In this document: in pieces, positions 43,015-51,624 of the stretch
How the letters are laid out: each line of letters opens with the position of its first letter
Position numbering within the stretch: position 1 is the first letter of the stretch
Assembly (NCBI RefSeq): GCF_001263205.1
Contig: NZ_CP012333.1
Location: 9,157,501 to 9,221,500 of the forward strand
Reading direction: 5' to 3'
Length of the DNA stretch: 64,000 nt
DNA from: Labilithrix luteola
GTDB taxonomy: Bacteria > Myxococcota_A > Polyangia > Polyangiales > Polyangiaceae
Notes under the pieces: generated by a model
What the model was told of the DNA's origin: nothing
What the model saw: the letters and a program-made list of their open reading frames with translations, nothing else
Databases searched by the model: none
Position numbers and translations under genes: made by a program

Positions 43015-43251
43015 ATGGCGTTGAAAGAGCTCATCAAGGCCATCGCCGTCGAACTCGTGGATCACCCCGATCAGGTCGAAGTGACCGAGATCGCGAGCGA
43101 GCACAACAGCTTGATCGAGCTGCGGGTGGCCAAAGAAGACGTCGGCAAGGTCATTGGCAAGGAAGGCCGCACGGCGCAGTCGATGCGGACCATCCTCGCT
43201 GCGATGTCGACCAAGCTCGGTCGCCGCGCCCACCTCGACATCGTCGACTGA
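43015..43251 (+). CDS. khpA: KH-domain RNA-binding protein KhpA
   Basis: 78 aa single KH domain with the GxxG loop in GKVIGKEGRTAQSMR. It binds RNA, often as a dimer with KhpB. Its position between rpsP and rimM is the standard one. An attenuator-like hairpin follows before rimM. Confidence 0.96.
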   Translation: MALKELIKAIAVELVDHPDQVEVTEIASEHNSLIELRVAKEDVGKVIGKEGRTAQSMRTILAAMSTKLGRRAHLDIVD

Positions 43252-43308
43252 AAGGTCGACCGAATCGGCGCCTTGGTCTTGCTCGTTACGCTTCTGAGGC
43301 GTGACGAG

Positions 43309-43335
43309 CCGGCGAAATGGCGCCGGTTCTGTTTT
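43309..43335 (+). terminator. Intrinsic terminator or attenuator between khpA and rimM
   Basis: CCGGCG (43309-43314), AAATGG loop, CGCCGG (43321-43326), then TTCTGTTTT. A second hairpin just upstream pairs CTCGTTACGC (43282-43291) with GCGTGACGAG (43299-43308), 9 of 10 pairs. Together they could reduce rimM-trmD transcription relative to rpsP-khpA. Confidence 0.6.
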
Positions 43336-43348
43336 GGGAGTCGAGATC

Positions 43349-43927
43349 GTGAACGCGAAGTCCGAGACGTGGGTTGCGCTTGCCGAAGTCGCGCGTCCGC
43401 ATGGTGTGCGCGGTGAGCTACGGCTCCGCGTCTTCAACAAGGACAGCGATACGCTCCTGAACCAGGACGAGGTGCTCGTGCGCCTTCCTGACGGCGAGGA
43501 GCACGAAGTGTCGGTTGTCAAGGCGCGCTGGGCCGATGACGCCATTCTCATCAAGCTTCATTCGGTCGACGACCGAGACCGCGCCGAAGAGCTTCGTGGC
43601 GCGCAGATTTGTGTGCGTCGAGAGGACTTCCCTGGCCTCGAGGAGGGGGAGTTCTACGCCATCGACGTGGTCGGGGCAGAGGTTCGTCTGGGCGACGCCC
43701 GCATCGGCGAAGTCGTCGAGATCATGAACTACCCCACCGTGCAGGCGATGCGCGTGCGTGCCGACGACAAGCAGGGGGATTGGGAGATCCCCTTGAGCGA
43801 CGCCTACGTTGCGAACGTGGACACCGCTGCGCGTGTCGTGTCCATCACGACGCTCGACGAGCTGGAGCGCAGCGCTCCCAAGAAGCCGAAGCCGGCGAAG
43901 AAGAAGCCCGAAGCGCCGGAGGAGTAA
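43349..43927 (+). CDS. rimM: Ribosome maturation factor RimM
   Basis: 192 aa from GTG 43349. The N-terminal RimM domain has VALAEVARPHGVRGELRLRVF, and the PRC-barrel region has EFYAIDVVGAEVRLGD and VPYV-like WEIPLSDAYVANVD. It assists 30S head assembly at S19. The last 25 residues are a Lys/Pro tail (KKPKPAKKKPEAP). A GTG at 43301 would place the terminator hairpin inside the gene, so the later start is preferred. Confidence 0.93.
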   Translation: MNAKSETWVALAEVARPHGVRGELRLRVFNKDSDTLLNQDEVLVRLPDGEEHEVSVVKARWADDAILIKLHSVDDRDRAEELRGAQICVRREDFPGLEEGEFYAIDVVGAEVRLGDARIGEVVEIMNYPTVQAMRVRADDKQGDWEIPLSDAYVANVDTAARVVSITTLDELERSAPKKPKPAKKKPEAPEE

Positions 43928-43928
43928 C

Positions 43929-44648
43929 GTGCGCGTCGACCTCGTCACGCTGTTTCCGGAGCTCTTCGAAACCTTCCTTCGTACGAGCTTCGTCGGGCGC
44001 GCCATGACCGGCGGTCAGCTCGAGGTTCGCCTGCGCTCGCCTCGTGAGTTCGGCCTCGGTCGCCACAAGAGCGTCGACGACACTCCGTACGGCGGTGGCA
44101 GTGGCATGGTCATGCGCGTCGATGTGCTCGTCGCGTGCATGGAAGCCCTCGATGCCGAGGCCGCGGCCGAGGGAAAGCCCCGCGCGCGCCGCATTCTGCT
44201 GACGCCTCAGGGCAAGCCGTTCGCGCAGCCGATCGCGAGCACGCTCTCGACCGAGCCCGCGATCATGCTCATCTGCGGTCGCTACGAGGGCTTCGACGAA
44301 CGCGTGCGAAGCTTCGTCGACGAAGAGCTCTCGCTCGGTGACTTCGTCATGACCGGGGGCGAGGTCGCGGCCATGGCGGTCATCGAGGCCACGGTCAGGC
44401 TCATTCCCGGCGTGCTCGGCAACTTGGAGTCGACGCACGAGGAATCGCACGGCGAAGAAGGCCTCCTCGAGTATCCGCAGTACACGCGACCGGCCGAGTT
44501 TCGCGGGGTGACCGTGCCGGAGGTCCTGTCCTCGGGCAACCACGCGCACGTCGCCGCGTGGCGCAAGCAGCTGTCGCTCGAGCGAACCCAAGCGCGTCGT
44601 CCGGATCTCCTCGATCGTCGCGAGACCTCGCCCAAGAGCAAGCCATGA
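43929..44648 (+). CDS. trmD: tRNA (guanine37-N1)-methyltransferase
   Basis: 239 aa from GTG 43929, one base after the rimM stop. SPOUT enzyme making m1G37 in tRNA. The trefoil-knot SAM site shows MLICGRYEGFDERV and LSLGDFVMTGGEVAAM; the N-terminus VDLVTLFPELF and KSVDDTPYGGGSGMVM are typical. Complete. Overlaps the next gene by 4 bp. Confidence 0.97.
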   Translation: MRVDLVTLFPELFETFLRTSFVGRAMTGGQLEVRLRSPREFGLGRHKSVDDTPYGGGSGMVMRVDVLVACMEALDAEAAAEGKPRARRILLTPQGKPFAQPIASTLSTEPAIMLICGRYEGFDERVRSFVDEELSLGDFVMTGGEVAAMAVIEATVRLIPGVLGNLESTHEESHGEEGLLEYPQYTRPAEFRGVTVPEVLSSGNHAHVAAWRKQLSLERTQARRPDLLDRRETSPKSKP

Positions 44649-45214
44649 AAGTCGCCGGCCGCCGTCTCGCCATCGCGCTCGTGCACTACCCCGTGCTCCA
44701 CAAAGACGGGCACGTCGTTACGTCGGCGCTCACCAACATCGACGTCCACGATCTCTCGCGCAGCGCCCGCACGTACGGATGCAGCGACTTCTTCATCGTG
44801 CATCCGGTCGAGGTCCAACGAGAGTTGGCGACGCGCATCGTCACGCACTGGACCGAAGGGTCGAGCGCACAGCGCATTCCCGACCGGAAGGAAGCTCTCT
44901 CGGTCGTCCGGGCCGTGCCCACGCTGGAGTCCGCCGTGGAAGCACTCGCGGGCGAGGGTGGCGAGCGCGTGACGGTCTGGGTCACGGCTGCGCGCGAGAT
45001 CGGCACCTCGATCACCTTCGAAACTGCGCGCAAAGCGCTCGCCGGCGAGGGCGGTCCGATTCTCCTCGTCTTCGGTACCGGCTGGGGCCTCGCACCCTCG
45101 GTGACGTCGAACGCCGACGCGGTCATCGAGCCGATCGCGGGCGTGGGTGACTGGAATCACCTCAGCGTGCGCGCCGCCTGCGCCATCGCGCTCGATCGTC
45201 TTCGACGACCGTAA
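44645..45214 (+). CDS. SPOUT RNA methyltransferase, TM1570-like
   Basis: 189 aa. Begins MKVAGRRLAIALVHYPVLHKDGHVVTSALTNIDVHDLSRSARTYG. The C-terminal knot contains GPILLVFGTGWGLAPSV and DWNHLSVRAACAIALDRL. This matches the family usually encoded directly after trmD in some bacteria (Thermotoga TM1570 type), whose target RNA is unknown. Its ATG overlaps the trmD stop, so the two are translated together. Confidence 0.85.
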   Translation: MKVAGRRLAIALVHYPVLHKDGHVVTSALTNIDVHDLSRSARTYGCSDFFIVHPVEVQRELATRIVTHWTEGSSAQRIPDRKEALSVVRAVPTLESAVEALAGEGGERVTVWVTAAREIGTSITFETARKALAGEGGPILLVFGTGWGLAPSVTSNADAVIEPIAGVGDWNHLSVRAACAIALDRLRRP

Positions 45215-45371
45215 GCGCTGCCGTCCGCGTGCAGGAGAAGCGGGCGTCGTCGTGGGGCGCACGTCGTCGGGTCGGCCGGCGCCATCGCAACGAATACGGC
45301 GCTCGCGCGGCAGCAGCGCCTCGTCGGACAACGTCGTCACGTTGGACGTGAGCAGCGTCTTCTGAGGCCTG

Positions 45372-46118
45372 CTACTTCGCGAGCAGCCGTTCGATTGGGC
45401 TCGAGCGACGACCCTTGCCGTCGGTCTCGACGAAGCCCGGCTCGATGACGAGGCCGCCGGGCTTTCCGGCAACGGCTTCGACGAGGACGACGCGCGCCTT
45501 CTCGTTGGGCTTGCTGTGTACCGTGCGCAGGCGTTTGGGCTCGAGGCCGGCAGAGCGAAGCGATCCGAGCAACGTCGTTGCCTCGATCGCCGGATAGACG
45601 AAGCACACGCGTGCGCGCCGGCCCGCGAGCTTTCGCGCCGCGTAGACGAAGTCGTCCAGCGAGCCCATCTTCGCCGTGGCGCGCACGGCAAGAGGGGCTC
45701 GTCCGCGCCCGGGCGGGACATACGGCGGGTTGCAGACGACGAGATCGGCGTCGCTCTTCGTGATGGCGGCCACGCTGCCGAGGCGGACCTCGATTCGATC
45801 CTGCCACCGGTTGGCGACGGCGTTCTCCTCGGCGAGACCTGCGAGGATCGGATCGACCTCGATCATCGTGACGTGCGATGCACCGCCGAGATGCAAGAGC
45901 GAGAGCCCGACGGCGCCGACGCCGGAGCCCAGGTCGAACGCCGCCTTCGCTTTTCGAGCGCGCGCCGGCGGCTCGTCGAGCACACCGGCCGCGAAGGCAG
46001 CGAGCAGGATCGCGTCGACGTTGACCCGATAACCGCGATTTTTGGCCGGTTGGGCCAAGGCGACACGCCCACCGAAGAGCGTGTCGGCCGTGGTTTCTCC
46101 GTGAGCTACTTCTGCCAA
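45372..46118 (-). CDS. TrmN6-like tRNA1(Val) adenine-N6 methyltransferase
   Basis: 248 aa Rossmann methyltransferase: SAM motif AAFDLGSGVGAVGLSLLHL, acidic IEVDP, and catalytic NPPY in DLVVCNPPYVPPG, the N6-adenine signature. The N-terminal block LFGGRVALAQPAKNRGYRVNVDAILLAAFA matches TrmN6/YfiC. Expected to modify A37 of tRNA1Val, by family. Its start overlaps the stop of the lipoprotein gene by 13 bp, so they are co-transcribed. Confidence 0.85.
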   Translation of the reverse strand: MAEVAHGETTADTLFGGRVALAQPAKNRGYRVNVDAILLAAFAAGVLDEPPARARKAKAAFDLGSGVGAVGLSLLHLGGASHVTMIEVDPILAGLAEENAVANRWQDRIEVRLGSVAAITKSDADLVVCNPPYVPPGRGRAPLAVRATAKMGSLDDFVYAARKLAGRRARVCFVYPAIEATTLLGSLRSAGLEPKRLRTVHSKPNEKARVVLVEAVAGKPGGLVIEPGFVETDGKGRRSSPIERLLAK

Positions 46119-47239
46119 GGGCGACGGCCGCGGAAGCTGAGCGCCGTGACGGCTCCGGGGAAGGCCTGAACCGTGTGCGAGCCGAGGAGCATCGTCTGTC
46201 CGTTGACGGTGCCGATGGCGCGAACACGGATGGGCGTTCCGGTCGGAATGTTGAGCGTGCCGAACAGGCCGAGGCGGCTCGTACCGGCGGAGGCGCGCTG
46301 GCGATCCGGAAGCGGATCGGCTTCGTTTTCGCCGAAGTAGAAGACGTCGCCTTCGTGCGCGGTGTCCGTGTCGACCATCGCTCCCGACACGCGGACGTCG
46401 CCGCAGTCGTGGACTTCACCGGCGAGGACGCCCTTGTCGGGCCGAACCGTGAATCCACCGGCGGCGGACGCGACGGTGTTGATGTCCGTCGCCGCGACGG
46501 CCTGAGGCTCGTACGAGAACTCGTTCGACGCGCCGACCTGATCGTTGGAGAAGAAGACATTGTAGTCGTAGAGGGGCGACCAATCGGTGCCGCCCTTCGC
46601 GTCGGACGTCTTCACGATGAGCGGCGTCTCGGTGGGGACGCCCTCGTATTTGAATGCGCGGAAGGTGCAGCCGCCAGCGGGGCACTTCTTCAACCAATCC
46701 GGCTTCGGCTGCAGGAACGCGTCCGAATCGGTGGTGGTGACCGGCGTGCCGACGAGGTCGCCGAGTGCTCCGTCGGTGCCTTCCTTGAAGACCTCGATCT
46801 TCACGCCCGCCGAGTCGTTGCCGCTCGAGAAGAGCCGCACGAAGCCGGTCAGCGTGATGGGCTTCGGCGTGCCGAGAGCGGCGGGCGTGTCGAGGCAGCC
46901 GAGCTGCAACGCCGGATCGTTGGAGCTGTAGCGGTAGAGGCCCGTGCTACGCACGACCTCCTGCGACGGCGGCTGGACGAAAGCGCAGCACGCGTTGATC
47001 GTGCGCGGCACCTTGCACGTGGTCGGGCTCGCGTTCGCGGCGAAACTGCACGATGCGCAGTAGTCGTCTTTGGCGAGATCGGGCGCGCCTTCGCACGTGG
47101 TGCTCGTCGTCGTGGCGGTGCCAGCGTCCGCAAGAGGAGCCGAGTTCGACGAGCTGCACCCGACCGCGAGCATCAAGCCGGCCAGCGCGGCAAAGCCAGA
47201 GACCAAGAAGCGCGAGACGCGCGAAACGGGGGCCTTCAT
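46106..47239 (-). CDS. Predicted lipoprotein with Cys-rich N-terminal domain
   Basis: 377 aa. Signal peptide ends in AVGC (lipobox), followed by Thr/Ser linker. Residues about 45-90 have eight Cys (CEGAPDLAKDDYCASCSFAANASPTTCKVPRTINACCAF), then a beta-rich region with ITLTGFVRLFSSGNDSAGVKIEVFKE, which reads like a carboxypeptidase-regulatory or CNA-B type domain, and a final segment AGEVHDCGDVRVSGAMVDTD. Envelope surface protein of unknown function, common style in myxobacteria. Confidence 0.72.
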   Translation of the reverse strand: MKAPVSRVSRFLVSGFAALAGLMLAVGCSSSNSAPLADAGTATTTSTTCEGAPDLAKDDYCASCSFAANASPTTCKVPRTINACCAFVQPPSQEVVRSTGLYRYSSNDPALQLGCLDTPAALGTPKPITLTGFVRLFSSGNDSAGVKIEVFKEGTDGALGDLVGTPVTTTDSDAFLQPKPDWLKKCPAGGCTFRAFKYEGVPTETPLIVKTSDAKGGTDWSPLYDYNVFFSNDQVGASNEFSYEPQAVAATDINTVASAAGGFTVRPDKGVLAGEVHDCGDVRVSGAMVDTDTAHEGDVFYFGENEADPLPDRQRASAGTSRLGLFGTLNIPTGTPIRVRAIGTVNGQTMLLGSHTVQAFPGAVTALSFRGRRPWQK

Positions 47240-47412
47240 GGCGCGTTGTCATACTCGAAGCTCGTGCAGAGCCGAAGAAGCGCTCATCGGTCTCTCCCGG
47301 ACTGCGCTAAAGACGCGTGATATCCCATTGTTGCGAATCGTCTCAAGGCCGCCTCGATTCCGCACCGGCGAGCCTCGATTCCTTGCGCGCCGTAAGGCAA
47401 GGTGAACCTTCC

Positions 47413-48540
47413 GTGAGTTCTTCGTGTCCGCCCCCCGTGCCGGAACCCATCCTGGAAGGAGATGTTCCGCTCAAAGCACGCGTCGTTGCCGAGGCGCGTC
47501 GGCTCGGATTCGAGGCGGTTGGGTTCGCTCGTGCCGACGTGCCGCTCGAGGCCGACTTCGAACGCTACGAGGCGTTCGTGCGCGACGGCAAGCAGGGCGA
47601 GATGGGCTGGCTCGCAGCGGCGGCCGAGGCTCGACGGAGCCTCGACGGAGAGCACATTCTGCGCGGCGCGCGGACGGTCATCTGCCTGGCGAGGCCCTAC
47701 GCGCGCTCCTCGGTGGACGAGGCGGCCGATCCCGAAGTCGTCCAGGCGATCGCGCGGTATGCGCGTGGTCGTGATTATCACAATGGTCTGCGCAAGAAGC
47801 TCCGCAAGCTCGCCGCGTTCGTTCGGACGCTCGGGGGCGAAGAGCCCGTTCAAGCGCGCCCGCTTTGTGACGAGGAGCCGATTCTCGAGCGGGCGTGGGC
47901 CTCACGCGCGGGCCTCGGCTTCGTAGGCAAAAACGGCCTCCTCATCGTTCCCGGCGTGGGATCGCTCGTGCTCCTCGGCGAAGTCGTCACGACGCTCGCG
48001 ATCGAGCCCGACGCCACGATTCCCGAACGATGTGGATCATGCACGCGATGTCTCGACGCTTGTCCGACGGGCGCGTTCGAGGCCCCGTTCGTGCTCGACC
48101 CGCGCCGGTGCGTCGCCTACCTGACGATCGAGCACCGCGCCGCGATCCCCGACGAGCTCCACGAGGGCGTTGGAGGCCATCTCTTCGGCTGCGACGATTG
48201 CCAGACCGTTTGCCCCTTCAATGCCTCGGCGCGTTCGGCACGCCGCGCCGGCATGCCGATCGATGCTCGCTTCACGCCCGATCCGCGCTGGGGCGAGGTG
48301 CGGGTGCGTGATCTTCTGATGCTCGACGATGCGGGGTTCGCGGCTCTGCGCGAGGGAAGTCCCGTCGGGCGCGCGACACGCATCGGGCTCGCTCGTAACG
48401 CGGCGGTCGTGCTGGGCAATCGCGCCGATCCGGCCGACGTCGAAGCGCTCACGCGCGCGGCCGAGCACCACGATTCCGAGATCGTGCGCAAGGCCGCGTT
48501 CTGGGCGCTCGCGCGGATCGAAAAGTCGACCGCGCCCTAG
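47413..48540 (+). CDS. queG: Epoxyqueuosine reductase
   Basis: 375 aa from GTG 47413, with AAGGTGA ahead of it (longer in-frame starts exist). It reduces epoxyqueuosine to queuosine in tRNA, a cobalamin and [4Fe-4S] enzyme. ARYARGRDYHNGLRKKL is the family motif, and the two ferredoxin clusters are CGSCTRCLDACPTGAF and CDDCQTVCPFN. The C-terminal HEAT-like repeats are also normal. Convergent with the Cys-rich protein: the two stop codons share CTAG at 48537-48540. Confidence 0.94.
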   Translation: MSSSCPPPVPEPILEGDVPLKARVVAEARRLGFEAVGFARADVPLEADFERYEAFVRDGKQGEMGWLAAAAEARRSLDGEHILRGARTVICLARPYARSSVDEAADPEVVQAIARYARGRDYHNGLRKKLRKLAAFVRTLGGEEPVQARPLCDEEPILERAWASRAGLGFVGKNGLLIVPGVGSLVLLGEVVTTLAIEPDATIPERCGSCTRCLDACPTGAFEAPFVLDPRRCVAYLTIEHRAAIPDELHEGVGGHLFGCDDCQTVCPFNASARSARRAGMPIDARFTPDPRWGEVRVRDLLMLDDAGFAALREGSPVGRATRIGLARNAAVVLGNRADPADVEALTRAAEHHDSEIVRKAAFWALARIEKSTAP

Positions 48541-49535
48541 GGACAGACCTTCGGCGTTCCGCAGTTCGTCGTCGTGCACGTCACGCCCGTGGTGCAGCAC
48601 ACCGACGCGGCGGCGGAGCCGGTGCAGTCGACGTTGCAAGGGCCGCCATCGCACGCGACGCCCGCCGAGCAGGAGCCGGGGCCCGAGCAGGTGACCGTAC
48701 CGTTCGCTGCACGGAGTGCGAGCGAATGGTTGCAGGAATTCACGCTCGAACAGAAGGCTTCGGCCGTACCGGTCGGCGCGTCCAGCGTGATGGTGTCCTG
48801 CGTGCAGGCGTTCGGCCCGTTGCAGTGGAGCGAGCAACGCTTCGTCGCCGTGCAGTGAATACCGTGATCGCAGACGTTCGTGTCGGTGGCGTCGTCACCG
48901 CAGACGATGGAGCAGACGTCGCCGTTGCAGTTCACCGCTTCCCCTCGGCACGAGGTGGAGCCGGTGCACTGCACGTCGCACGTGCCGGCGTCGCAATCGA
49001 CGCCGTGGTTGCACGAGTTGTTGCCCGAACAGGTGATGCTGCAGGTCGATCCGGAGCAGCGGACCTTCTCACCGGTGCAGCTGCTCGAGCCGCTGCAGGT
49101 CACCTTGCACGCCGTAGCGCCGGCGCAATCGACGCCGTGGGAGCAGGCGTTCTGCCCGCATTCCACGGCGCAAGGGATGCCGTCGGGGCAAACCACGGGG
49201 GCGGTCGTGCATTGGTTTGCGGCGCACGTCAGGGTGCAGACGCCATCGACGCACGTGCCGCCGTCGCAGTGGTCGGCGCAGCTTGCGGGGTTGACGTCGA
49301 GCGATGCGTCGTCGACCCCGCTGTCGCCGGGACCGGGCCGTCCGTCGGGCACGTCCCCGGCGGCGTCCGTTCCGGTCTCGGGCCGGCTCGTCGTGCCTGC
49401 TTCGGGCGTGTCGCCTCTGTCCTGGTCGGGCATCAGCGAGCCCGCGACGCCAAGTCCGCAGCCAACTCCACAGCCAACTCCACAAACGGTGCTGAGGAGC
49501 GTGAGAACCAGACCGACGACGCGGGGCTTGCGCAT
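48537..49535 (-). CDS. Secreted Cys-rich repeat protein
   Basis: 332 aa from ATG 49535. A signal region with CGVGCGVGCGLGVAG (three possible lipobox Cys) precedes an Asp/Gly/Pro linker. From about residue 80 onward there are some 40 Cys in a loose unit of roughly 20-22 residues: C-x-V-x-C-x-G-x2-S-C-x2-G-V-x-C (for example CSITCSGNNSCNHGVDC). The regular pattern fits a disulfide-rich beta solenoid. No enzymatic motif. A TGTAAG element sits at 49589-49584 upstream. Probably a surface structure or adhesin-like protein; function unknown. Confidence 0.75.
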   Translation of the reverse strand: MRKPRVVGLVLTLLSTVCGVGCGVGCGLGVAGSLMPDQDRGDTPEAGTTSRPETGTDAAGDVPDGRPGPGDSGVDDASLDVNPASCADHCDGGTCVDGVCTLTCAANQCTTAPVVCPDGIPCAVECGQNACSHGVDCAGATACKVTCSGSSSCTGEKVRCSGSTCSITCSGNNSCNHGVDCDAGTCDVQCTGSTSCRGEAVNCNGDVCSIVCGDDATDTNVCDHGIHCTATKRCSLHCNGPNACTQDTITLDAPTGTAEAFCSSVNSCNHSLALRAANGTVTCSGPGSCSAGVACDGGPCNVDCTGSAAASVCCTTGVTCTTTNCGTPKVCP

Positions 49536-49679
49536 CTCTCTCCAGAAGGTATCACCGCGCGGGCTGCCCGCTCGGAACACCTGCTTACAAGGCGGGTTCG
49601 GAGTCTCTCGGAGTTTCAGGCTGGTGGCATGCACGCTGCTAGCCATTCAGCCAGCCGCCACCGCAGGGGGAAATTTCCT

Positions 49680-50999
49680 ATGCAGTCTACACGTCGCCGG
49701 ACCACCATCGCCACGATCCTGGGGGTCGTTTGTACCATCGCCGCTCTGGCTCCCAGCCTCCCGGCCGGTGCGCAGGAAGCGGGCTTGGCGGAGGCGCGCG
49801 AGCGGGTGAAGGCGGCGCCGATCAGCCCCGAAGCGTCGCTGGCCTACGGTCAGGCCCTGCGGAAGGCCGGGCATGACGCCGAGGCCCTGACCGAGCTCCG
49901 TCGGGGCGTCGCGCTTGCTGCCAACCGACCGGATGCGGCGGCGCTCCTCAAGTGGGAAATCGCCCGAACGCACATCGCGAAGCGTGAGTTCGAAGCGGCG
50001 CGTGGGACGTGCAATGGCATTGGAAAAACGCCTTCCGCAGCAGACGTCAGCCACGTCTGCGCGGCCGAAGCGCACCTCCTCTGGCGCCGAGGAACGGAGG
50101 CTTTGGGCGAGCTCGCAGCCCTCGAGAAGGGCAAAGCCCCTCGCGCCGAAGTGGCCTACGCCGCAAAGCTCGCCAGCGGGCGCGCCCGCGAGCTCGAGTC
50201 GATGGATGCAGAGGCCGAAGCCTCGTATCGCGAGGCGATTGCTCAGGCCGAGAGCAAGGCTGACGCGCACGTGCTGCTGGGCACGCTCCTCCAGCGAACG
50301 GGCAGGGACGGTGTGTCCTCGTTGAAACGCGCCGTGTCGCTCGACCCGCATGATCCGGTCGCGCAATTCGAGCTCGGGCGCGCGCTGCCAGCGGGCAGTA
50401 CCGAGTCGCTGGCCGCGCTCGAACGCGCCATCGGCGATCGACCGACGTACCTCGAAGCTCTCCGCGGGCTGACCGACGGCTACGTCGCGGCGAGACGATT
50501 GCCCGACGCGAAGAAGACCGTAGAGACGGTTCTTCGGCTTGCCCCCAACGACGTGTTTTCGCACGTCGTCGCCGGTCACGTGGCTCTCGCCGAGGGCCGC
50601 GCCGACGATGCGATCAAGGCGGGCGAGCTCGCGAGCAAGTTGATGCCCAACGTCGCCGCCGCAAAGCTGCTCGTCGCCGACGCGTGGGCGAAGAAGGGGG
50701 AGATCGATCTCGCGCTCGAGGCATATCAAGCCGCGTACGGACTCGATCATGGTGATCCCACGCCTCTCGTGAACGCGGCTCGCGCGTGTGTGGCTGCGGG
50801 ACGTGTGACGAGTGCCAAGGCGTTCGCCACGCGCGCCACCAAGGACTTCGCTGCCTACGGCCCGGGATGGGTTGCCCTCGGTGACGCCCTCGTCGCCGAC
50901 AAGGAGCCGCAAGCAGCGCGCTCGGCGTACGAAACCGCGAAAAAGGCAAAGGACGTCGATGCGCTGGCCGTCGACGAGAAGCTGCTTCGCTTGAAGTGA
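49680..50999 (+). CDS. Secreted or periplasmic TPR protein
   Basis: 439 aa from ATG 49680, preceded by GGGGG. Signal peptide TTIATILGVVCTIAALAPSLPAGAQ. About eight TPR units follow, for example SPEASLAYGQALRKAGHDAEALTELRRGVALA and KADAHVLLGTLLQRTGRDGVSSLKRAVSLDPHD. No other domain. A periplasmic protein-interaction scaffold; partner unknown. The open frame upstream of the ATG is antisense to the Cys-rich gene and is not coding. Confidence 0.8.
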   Translation: MQSTRRRTTIATILGVVCTIAALAPSLPAGAQEAGLAEARERVKAAPISPEASLAYGQALRKAGHDAEALTELRRGVALAANRPDAAALLKWEIARTHIAKREFEAARGTCNGIGKTPSAADVSHVCAAEAHLLWRRGTEALGELAALEKGKAPRAEVAYAAKLASGRARELESMDAEAEASYREAIAQAESKADAHVLLGTLLQRTGRDGVSSLKRAVSLDPHDPVAQFELGRALPAGSTESLAALERAIGDRPTYLEALRGLTDGYVAARRLPDAKKTVETVLRLAPNDVFSHVVAGHVALAEGRADDAIKAGELASKLMPNVAAAKLLVADAWAKKGEIDLALEAYQAAYGLDHGDPTPLVNAARACVAAGRVTSAKAFATRATKDFAAYGPGWVALGDALVADKEPQAARSAYETAKKAKDVDALAVDEKLLRLK

Positions 51000-51045
51000 G
51001 TCGAGTTGGGCGTGCGTCCGGGCCGTGCCGCCTGGACGCGTGCGC

Positions 51046-51549
51046 TCACACGGGGCTCGCGAAGCGCGCGAGCACCGAGTCGATGATCACGACCTCGAGC
51101 TGCTCCTGCTCGGCGGGCTTGAGAGGCTCGAACGTGAAGCTCACGCGAAAGAGCCCACCGTGCGGGCGGGAGCTTGCAACGCGTGCCGTTCCGCGGATGG
51201 CCGACGGCGCATTGCCGACCACCGGCACGTTCAGCGTGAAGCCGACGACCTTGCCGAGCGGCTCATTCATCGGCAGGAGGGCGGCGAAGCCACCGGTTGC
51301 CAGGTCGACGGTGGTGGTCCGCACCGCCGGCGGCGCGCCGAGATCGAGCTCCACCTTGAAGAGCTGGGCAATGCGCAGCGTGGAGCGAAGCGTTTTGCCG
51401 CTTCGATTCAGCTGCTGCGCCACCATCATGAGGCGGCTGAACTCGGTGCGGGCTTGCCGATACTCGACGAGCTCCTTCTCGTTCAGAGATCCCGACTTGG
51501 CCCTGTCGTGCAGCTCGCGGAACCGGGCGATGTATTGTCCCGTCGTCAC
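51046..51549 (-). CDS. PilZ-domain protein
   Basis: 167 aa. An N-terminal helical segment (YIARFRELHDRAKSGSLNEKELVEYRQARTEF) precedes a PilZ barrel: Arg-rich KTLRSTLRI, then TVDLATGGFAALLP (D-x-A-x-x-G-G box), and VRGTA-like strands. It would bind cyclic di-GMP, consistent with the REC-GGDEF protein at 24.3 kb. The RxxxR motif is imperfect, so binding is likely but not certain. Confidence 0.8.
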   Translation of the reverse strand: MTTGQYIARFRELHDRAKSGSLNEKELVEYRQARTEFSRLMMVAQQLNRSGKTLRSTLRIAQLFKVELDLGAPPAVRTTTVDLATGGFAALLPMNEPLGKVVGFTLNVPVVGNAPSAIRGTARVASSRPHGGLFRVSFTFEPLKPAEQEQLEVVIIDSVLARFASPV

Positions 51550-51624
51550 GAAGGGCTCCCAGGAATTCGTCGTCGCCCGGGAGCCTTCACGGCCCGAGGC
51601 GCGAGAGTCCGATCAGGAAGGCTA

